A program made the position numbers and the translations under genes. Shown one piece after another: positions 53,288-57,956 of a DNA stretch of 57,956 nucleotides; position 1 is the first letter of the stretch, and each line of letters starts with the position of its first letter. The notes beneath the pieces are model-generated. The model was not told the origin of the DNA. It did not search any database and saw nothing but the letters and a program-made list of their open reading frames with translations. Source of the stretch: Burkholderiales bacterium (GTDB taxonomy: Bacteria > Pseudomonadota > Gammaproteobacteria > Burkholderiales > Burkholderiaceae_C); the NCBI GenBank assembly GCA_028868305.1, contig JAGWUS010000019.1, positions 1 through 57,956 on the forward strand, written 5' to 3'.

Positions 53288-54163
53288 TCAGGCGTGCAGT
53301 CCCAGCATGGCCCTTGCCTCCTGGGGCGTGGCAATGGCCCGACCTGCGTTTGCCGCGCATTGGGCCAGCGCAGCAATCAGTTCGCCATTGCCCTTGGCAC
53401 GCTCGCCGCTGGGCAGGTAGAACGTATCTTCCAGACCAGTGCGCAGCATGCCACCCAGATCAGCGGTCTTCTGGTGCACCGGCCAGATTTCCTGGCGACC
53501 AATCAGGGTGGCCTGCCAGACGCTGTCGGGCACCATCCACTGTGGCAGCAGCGCCAGCAGGTCGGCATCACACGGCATGCCCGAGGCCACGCCCATCACG
53601 AGGTTGTATTCGGGTCGGCCCATTTCGGGCTTGAGCATGCCGTTCTTCACAAACATGCCCACCGCACGCACAATGCCCACGTCGAAGCACTCAAACTCGG
53701 GATGGGTGCCGCACTCGGCCATCACGTCCAGGAACTGCTGCACCTTGGACACAGGGTTGTCAAACACCATGGGCGGCCAGGCCCAGTTGCCGTCTTCCTT
53801 GATCTTCAGGTAGTTCAGGCTGCCGGCATTGCAGGCTGCAATCTCGGGTTTGACGCGGCGAATGCAGGCCAGGGGACCCGACACATCCTTGCCAACCACG
53901 CCGGTGGTCAGGTTGATGATGACGCCAGGGCAGGCCGAGCGAATCGCATCCACCACCGAAGCCATGACTTCCGGGTCCCACGAGGGCATGTGGCCCATGC
54001 CTTCTTCCTGGTTGCGTACATGCACATGCATGATGGACGCGCCGGCATTGAACGCATCGCGTGCTTCGGCTGCCATTTGGGACGGGGTAACTGGCACCGG
54101 ATGCTGCTTGGGGTTGGTGAGCACGCCGGTGAGCGCACAAGTCAATATTGCCTTTTCCATCAT
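53288..54163 (-). CDS. BKACE family protein (3-keto-5-aminohexanoate cleavage type, DUF849)
   Basis: 291 residues. Beta-keto acid cleavage enzyme fold: A-G-A-S-I-M-H-V-H-V-R (zinc His pair), I-N-L-T-T-G-V, N-A-G-S-L-N-Y and F-E-C-F-D-V-G. These enzymes split a beta-keto acid with acetyl-CoA into acetoacetate-like and acyl-CoA products; substrate here is unknown. Two consecutive ATG codons at the start overlap the upstream stop; either is possible. Last gene of the catabolic operon and the first intact core gene beyond the island. Confidence 0.9.
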   Translation of the reverse strand: MMEKAILTCALTGVLTNPKQHPVPVTPSQMAAEARDAFNAGASIMHVHVRNQEEGMGHMPSWDPEVMASVVDAIRSACPGVIINLTTGVVGKDVSGPLACIRRVKPEIAACNAGSLNYLKIKEDGNWAWPPMVFDNPVSKVQQFLDVMAECGTHPEFECFDVGIVRAVGMFVKNGMLKPEMGRPEYNLVMGVASGMPCDADLLALLPQWMVPDSVWQATLIGRQEIWPVHQKTADLGGMLRTGLEDTFYLPSGERAKGNGELIAALAQCAANAGRAIATPQEARAMLGLHA

Positions 54164-56136
54164 GCTTCCTTCGTTGTTGTCAGTTCAAGCTCCACCAGCA
54201 CCGCGCCGGATTCCACCTGCTCGCCCGCTTTGACGTGGAGCACCTTGACGGACCCGCTGGCCTCGGCGCACAGCCACATCTCCATCTTCATGGCTTCCAC
54301 GCACACCAGTTGCTGGCCATCCTGCACCGCATCGCCGGCGGCCACCAGCACCTGCGTCACCTTGCCTGCCACTGGCGAGCGTGCCTTGCTGGCATCCTTG
54401 AGCGCATCGGCATTGGGAAAGGCCGACACCTCGGTGAATACATGGCTGTATCCCGCCCAGGCCAGGTGCAGATCTGCGCCCGCCACCACGGCAATGGCCG
54501 TCTGCAGCACACCATCCAGCTCGAAGCGCAGCACGCCATCCTGGAAAGTAATCACGCGCGCCTGCACCGTGGTGCCTTCCAGCCTGACAGCCACGCCTCC
54601 TGCGCGGTCGGGTCGCACGCGCACTGGCCGGGTCAGGTCAGCACATTGCAGCGTGAAGCCAAACGCCGCCACGCTATCGGCACGCCAGCCTTTCACTGGA
54701 TTTTTGCCATGCTGCATGGCAAAGGCCACAGCCGCCACACGCCACGCATCGTCCGTGGCCACGGGAGCCTGCAACAACGGCTCGCCCTGCTCCAACCACT
54801 GGTCAATCAGGGTGGTGGTCATTTCAGCCTTGCGAAAAGCCGGGTGGTCCACCAGGGCGCTCAAAAAGCGTCCATTGTTCTTGAGCCCCAGCAGCGGTGC
54901 GTTGGCCAGAGCGGCCCGCAGGCGGCGGATGGCGTCATTGCGGTCGCGCCCATGCACGATGACTTTGGCCACCATGGGGTCGTAGTAGGGCGACACCACA
55001 CTGCCCTGGCTGATACCGTCATCCACGCGGACGCCCCCGTGTAGCGCCCGCTCGGGCTGCCACCACAGCACCTTGCCGGTCTGCGGTGCAAATGCGGTGT
55101 ACGGGTCTTCCACATACAGGCGCGCCTCGATGGCGTGGCCGGTGAGCGTGATGTCTTCCTGTCTGGCCGGCAGTGGGTCGCCCGCAGCCACCTGCAGCTG
55201 CCACTCCACCAGATCAAAGCCGGTGATGCACTCGGTCACCGGATGCTCCACCTGCAGGCGGGTGTTCATCTCCAGAAAGTAATGTTTGAGCTGGTCATCC
55301 ACAATGAATTCCACCGTGCCCGCGCCGCGGTAACCCACGGCCAACGCCGCTGCCACCGCGTCCTTGCCCATGGCTTCGCGCATGGCCGGAGACACCACGG
55401 GGGATGGCGCTTCTTCAATCACCTTCTGGCGGCGGCGTTGGGCGGTGCAATCGCGCTCCCCCAGATACACCGCGTTGCCATGCGCGTCGGCGAATACCTG
55501 AATCTCGATGTGGCGACCGTTGTCGATCAGGCGCTCCAGCATCAGCGTGCCATCGCCAAAAGCGCTGGTCGCTTCGCGGCGTGCGCCGTCAATGCCCTGC
55601 TGCAGCTCGTTGAAGTGCCGCACCAGGCGCATACCGCGCCCGCCACCACCCGCCACAGCTTTCACCAGTAGGGGAAAGCCCAGCTTTTCGGCCTCGGCAA
55701 TCAGCACCGCATCGCTCTGGTCGGCGCCCAGGTAGCCGGGTGCGCAGGGCACACCGGCACCCAACATGCGGCGTTTGGCCAGGGCTTTGTCGCCCATGGC
55801 CTCGATGGCGCTTGCCGGCGGGCCAATGAAGACCACATTGGCGTCTGCACAGGCTTGGGCAAAGGCTGCGTTTTCACTCAGGAAGCCATAGCCGGGGTGC
55901 AGCGCGTCAGCACCGGTTTTGCGGGCGGCATCCAGCAGCGCATCAAAGCGCAGATAGGACTCGGCAGCCGGCGACGCACCAATGTGCACCGCCTCGTCGG
56001 CCAGGGCCACATGCGGTGCATCGCGGTCTGCATCGCTGTACACCGCCACGGTCTGGTAACCCAGCTTGCGCGCGGTACGAATCACGCGGCAGGCGATTTC
56101 CCCCCGGTTGGCGATCAGTATTTTTGAAAAAGTCAT
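54160..56136 (-). CDS. acyl-CoA carboxylase alpha subunit (biotin carboxylase plus BCCP)
   Basis: 658 residues. Biotin carboxylase domain (L-I-A-N-R-G-E-I-A-C-R-V at the start; A-G-G-G-G-R-G-M-R; E-M-N-T-R-L-Q-V-E-H) followed by a linker and a biotinyl domain with E-A-M-K-M-E-M (Lys617). Length and context fit methylcrotonyl-, geranyl- or propionyl-CoA carboxylase alpha subunits. With an acyl-CoA dehydrogenase and enoyl-CoA hydratase next to it, the leucine (Liu) or related branched pathway is most likely. The beta subunit is not in the window. Confidence 0.93.
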   Translation of the reverse strand: MTFSKILIANRGEIACRVIRTARKLGYQTVAVYSDADRDAPHVALADEAVHIGASPAAESYLRFDALLDAARKTGADALHPGYGFLSENAAFAQACADANVVFIGPPASAIEAMGDKALAKRRMLGAGVPCAPGYLGADQSDAVLIAEAEKLGFPLLVKAVAGGGGRGMRLVRHFNELQQGIDGARREATSAFGDGTLMLERLIDNGRHIEIQVFADAHGNAVYLGERDCTAQRRRQKVIEEAPSPVVSPAMREAMGKDAVAAALAVGYRGAGTVEFIVDDQLKHYFLEMNTRLQVEHPVTECITGFDLVEWQLQVAAGDPLPARQEDITLTGHAIEARLYVEDPYTAFAPQTGKVLWWQPERALHGGVRVDDGISQGSVVSPYYDPMVAKVIVHGRDRNDAIRRLRAALANAPLLGLKNNGRFLSALVDHPAFRKAEMTTTLIDQWLEQGEPLLQAPVATDDAWRVAAVAFAMQHGKNPVKGWRADSVAAFGFTLQCADLTRPVRVRPDRAGGVAVRLEGTTVQARVITFQDGVLRFELDGVLQTAIAVVAGADLHLAWAGYSHVFTEVSAFPNADALKDASKARSPVAGKVTQVLVAAGDAVQDGQQLVCVEAMKMEMWLCAEASGSVKVLHVKAGEQVESGAVLVELELTTTKEA

Positions 56137-56993
56137 TGCAACGCCCAGTCTGGTTTGCGTTTCTGGATGAATGCGGTCATGCCTTCAAGCCCTTCGGGGC
56201 CAAGCGCCGAGCGCGAAAAGATGGCCGCTGCATCGTGCACCAGCGCCTTGGCCGGTGCAAAACGGGCCCGCTGCATCAGGACCTTGGTTGCGGCCAGCGC
56301 TCCCGGTGCACAGGCCAGAATATCGGCGAGCACGCGGCTCAGGGCGGCTTGCAGCATGGGCGTGCCGGTCACCTCATGCACCAGCCCCAGGTGCAAAGCA
56401 GCTGCGGCGTCGAGGCGTCCGCCTGTGACGGCCAGCCGCTTGGCCTGCGAATAGCCCAGCCGCTCCACCAGAAACGGGGCAATCTGGGCGGGTACCACAC
56501 CCAGCGAAGTTTCGGGCAAACGGAAGGTCGCCGTGTCACTGGCAATGGCCACATCGGCCACGCACGCCAGACCAAAGCCACCGCCCATGACAGTGCCTTC
56601 CAGCACCGCCACCAGCGCCAGCGGCGTCTCGGCGTAAGCCACGCACAGCTCCCCAAACGCGGCATTTACGCCGGCGATCGGATCCGTGTCGTCGCCCTCT
56701 TTCTTTTGCATGGCCAGCATGCGTGCAGCGGCCATGTCCTTCAGATCAGCCCCGGAGCAGAAGTGCCCGCCCTCTCCGCGCAACACGATCACGCGCACCG
56801 CGTCAGCATGCCCGGCAGTGGCTTCTGCGGCGGTCAGAACCTGGCGCAATTCGTCCACCATCTGCAGGGACATGGCGTTGCGCGACTCCGGGCGATTCAA
56901 GGTAATTTGCAGTGTAGCCCCCGTCCGCTGTGCACGAACAGCTACCAATTTCATAGCATCTAGCGTGGCTGTCATGGTTGCGGTTCCGCTCAT
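56133..56993 (-). CDS. enoyl-CoA hydratase/isomerase family protein
   Basis: 286 residues from the ATG at 56993, which overlaps the dehydrogenase stop as ATGA; a second ATG at 56975 also fits. Crotonase fold: S-R-N-A-M-S near the start, oxyanion G-H-F-C-S-G-A-D-L-K and E-G-T-V-M-G-G-G-F-G-L. The carboxylase start overlaps its stop. Residues 12-20 (D-A-M-K-L-V-A-V-R) are encoded by the dispersed repeat copy e, which lies before the conserved core. Likely a methylglutaconyl-CoA-type hydratase by context; the substrate is not proven. Confidence 0.9.
   Translation of the reverse strand: MSGTATMTATLDAMKLVAVRAQRTGATLQITLNRPESRNAMSLQMVDELRQVLTAAEATAGHADAVRVIVLRGEGGHFCSGADLKDMAAARMLAMQKKEGDDTDPIAGVNAAFGELCVAYAETPLALVAVLEGTVMGGGFGLACVADVAIASDTATFRLPETSLGVVPAQIAPFLVERLGYSQAKRLAVTGGRLDAAAALHLGLVHEVTGTPMLQAALSRVLADILACAPGALAATKVLMQRARFAPAKALVHDAAAIFSRSALGPEGLEGMTAFIQKRKPDWALQ
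56931..56959 (+). repeat. dispersed repeat copy e, inside the enoyl-CoA hydratase gene
   Basis: TGCACGAACAGCTA, nine bases, TAGCAT. The coding strand reads GCTA-TGAAATTGG-TAGC, close to copy a in proS (GCTA-TGAAAAAAG-TAGC), and both give A-M-K-x-V-A. Located within the first 25 codons of the hydratase. Confidence 0.6.
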
Positions 56994-57956
56994 GCCTTGC
57001 CAGGCAGGGTGCCTTCGAGCTTGCAGATGATGCCCAGCATGACCTCGTCGGCACCACCGCCAATGGAGATCAGACGGCTGTCGCGGTAAGCCTGCGAAAT
57101 CGGGTTGTCCGCAGTGAAGCCCATGCCGCCCCAGTACTGCAGGCAGCTGTCGGCAACTTCCCGCGAGAGACGACCCGCCTTGAGTTTGGCCATGGAGGCC
57201 AGCTTGGTCACGTCCTTGCCAGACACATAGGACTCGACGGCACGGTATGTCAGGGCACGCAGCGCTTCCACTTCGGTGCGCAACTCGGCCAGGCGGAAGT
57301 GCACCACCTGGTTGTTGATGATGGGCTGGCCAAAGGTCTTGCGCTGGCGCGTGTAGTCGATGGTCTGGTCGATCAGGCGGTCCAGCGAGCGCAGGCAACC
57401 CGCGGCACCGTACAGCCGCTCCTCCTGAAACTGCAGCATCTGCAACATGAAGCCCAGGCCTTCCTGGCCGATCAGGTTCTTCTGGGGCACACGCACGTTG
57501 TCAAAGAAAAGCTGCGCGGTGTCGCTAGAATGCATGCCGATCTTCTCGATCTTCTGGCGGGTGATGCCAGCTGCATCCATGGGCACGATGATCAGCGACT
57601 TGTTCTTGTGTGGCGCGCCTTCGCTGGTGTTGGCCAGCAGGCAGCACCAGTCCGCCTGCATGCCGTTGGTGATCCACATCTTGGAGCCATTGATGACATA
57701 GTCACTGCCCTCTTTTCTGGCCGTTGTTTTCAGGGCCGCCACGTCCGAGCCACCACTGACCTCACTCACGCCCACGCAGCCCACCATGTCGCCCGCAATG
57801 GCGGGGGTCAGGAACTGGTGGCGCAGTTCATCCGAACCAAAACGTGCCAGCGCAGGGGTGCACATATCGGTCTGCACGCCAATGGCCATGGGCACGCCGC
57901 CAGCATTGCATTCCCCCAGGGCCTCGGCCACCACCATCGAGTAACTGAAGTCCAGC
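56990..57956 (-). CDS. acyl-CoA dehydrogenase (N-terminus outside window)
   Basis: At least 321 residues; the frame continues off the right edge (L-D-F-S-Y-S before the first Met in view). FAD-dependent acyl-CoA dehydrogenase: V-G-C-V-G-V-S-E-V-S-G-G-S-D-V, N-G-S-K-M-W-I-T-N-G, and C-terminal Q-Y-W-G-G-M-G-F-T and Y-R-D-S-R-L-I-S-I-G-G-G. First gene in view of the operon that continues with the hydratase, carboxylase alpha subunit and BKACE protein, each overlapping the next by four bases. The type (isovaleryl- or citronellyl-CoA) cannot be fixed. Confidence 0.9.
   Translation of the reverse strand, partial: LDFSYSMVVAEALGECNAGGVPMAIGVQTDMCTPALARFGSDELRHQFLTPAIAGDMVGCVGVSEVSGGSDVAALKTTARKEGSDYVINGSKMWITNGMQADWCCLLANTSEGAPHKNKSLIIVPMDAAGITRQKIEKIGMHSSDTAQLFFDNVRVPQKNLIGQEGLGFMLQMLQFQEERLYGAAGCLRSLDRLIDQTIDYTRQRKTFGQPIINNQVVHFRLAELRTEVEALRALTYRAVESYVSGKDVTKLASMAKLKAGRLSREVADSCLQYWGGMGFTADNPISQAYRDSRLISIGGGADEVMLGIICKLEGTLPGKA

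Overview
The window looks like a chromosome segment of a betaproteobacterium of the Comamonadaceae (Rhodoferax/Polaromonas/Acidovorax type). This is inferred from its G+C-rich coding, the protein sequences and familiar gene blocks: rplU-rpmA-obgE divergent from ispB, rph-rdgB-hemW, gmk-rpoZ-spoT, and an acyl-CoA catabolic block. No database search was possible, so family names come from motifs and recalled family sequences.

Positions 1-24.5 kb are core chromosome: the start of a SlyD-like isomerase, grxD, a GGDEF-EAL protein, a lytic transglycosylase with proS, rppH with a CNP1-like protein, proB, obgE, rpmA/rplU and ispB. Next come a decayed Nramp transporter remnant, two paralogous four-repeat membrane proteins around a lipoprotein, a cytochrome b561, a glutamine amidotransferase and a CBS protein. 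A kinase/PP2C/rph/rdgB/hemW operon faces the yicC-gmk-rpoZ-spoT group, and greB closes the section.

Positions 24,555-53,196 are an integrated genomic island of about 28.6 kb. It is bounded by a 48-bp direct repeat that is the 3' part of a tRNA-Arg(ACG) gene; the intact tRNA lies at the right end. From left to right the island holds: an orphan HVO_A0114-type antitoxin; a Lon-like AAA+ ATPase with a small membrane protein and several unknown genes around 21-bp repeats; an ArsR-rhodanese/DsrE/MBL/MFS/DMT cluster for sulfur or metal stress; a lipoprotein hydrolase; an AbiE toxin-antitoxin pair; a methyltransferase/helicase/GIY-YIG nuclease trio; a FitAB-like toxin-antitoxin pair; a plasmid-like replication module (helicase, initiator, iterons); a tyrosine integrase with an upstream HTH gene; an unexplained run of six perfect hairpins; and a complete type II CBASS operon (patatin phospholipase, CD-NTase, E1-E2 ligase, JAB peptidase). 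The island is a defence cargo carrier that may replicate after excision. No conjugation genes are visible.

Positions 53.2-58 kb return to core: the tRNA-Arg and a tightly overlapped operon (acyl-CoA dehydrogenase, enoyl-CoA hydratase, biotin carboxylase subunit, BKACE protein) for branched-chain or related acyl-CoA breakdown. A small dispersed repeat occurs five times in the core regions. Twice it supplies internal codons of a gene (proS, enoyl-CoA hydratase) and once the last codons and stop of rph. The most novel-looking items are the hairpin run at 47.9-48.2 kb, the replication module, the methyltransferase/helicase/GIY-YIG trio and the coding dispersed repeat.
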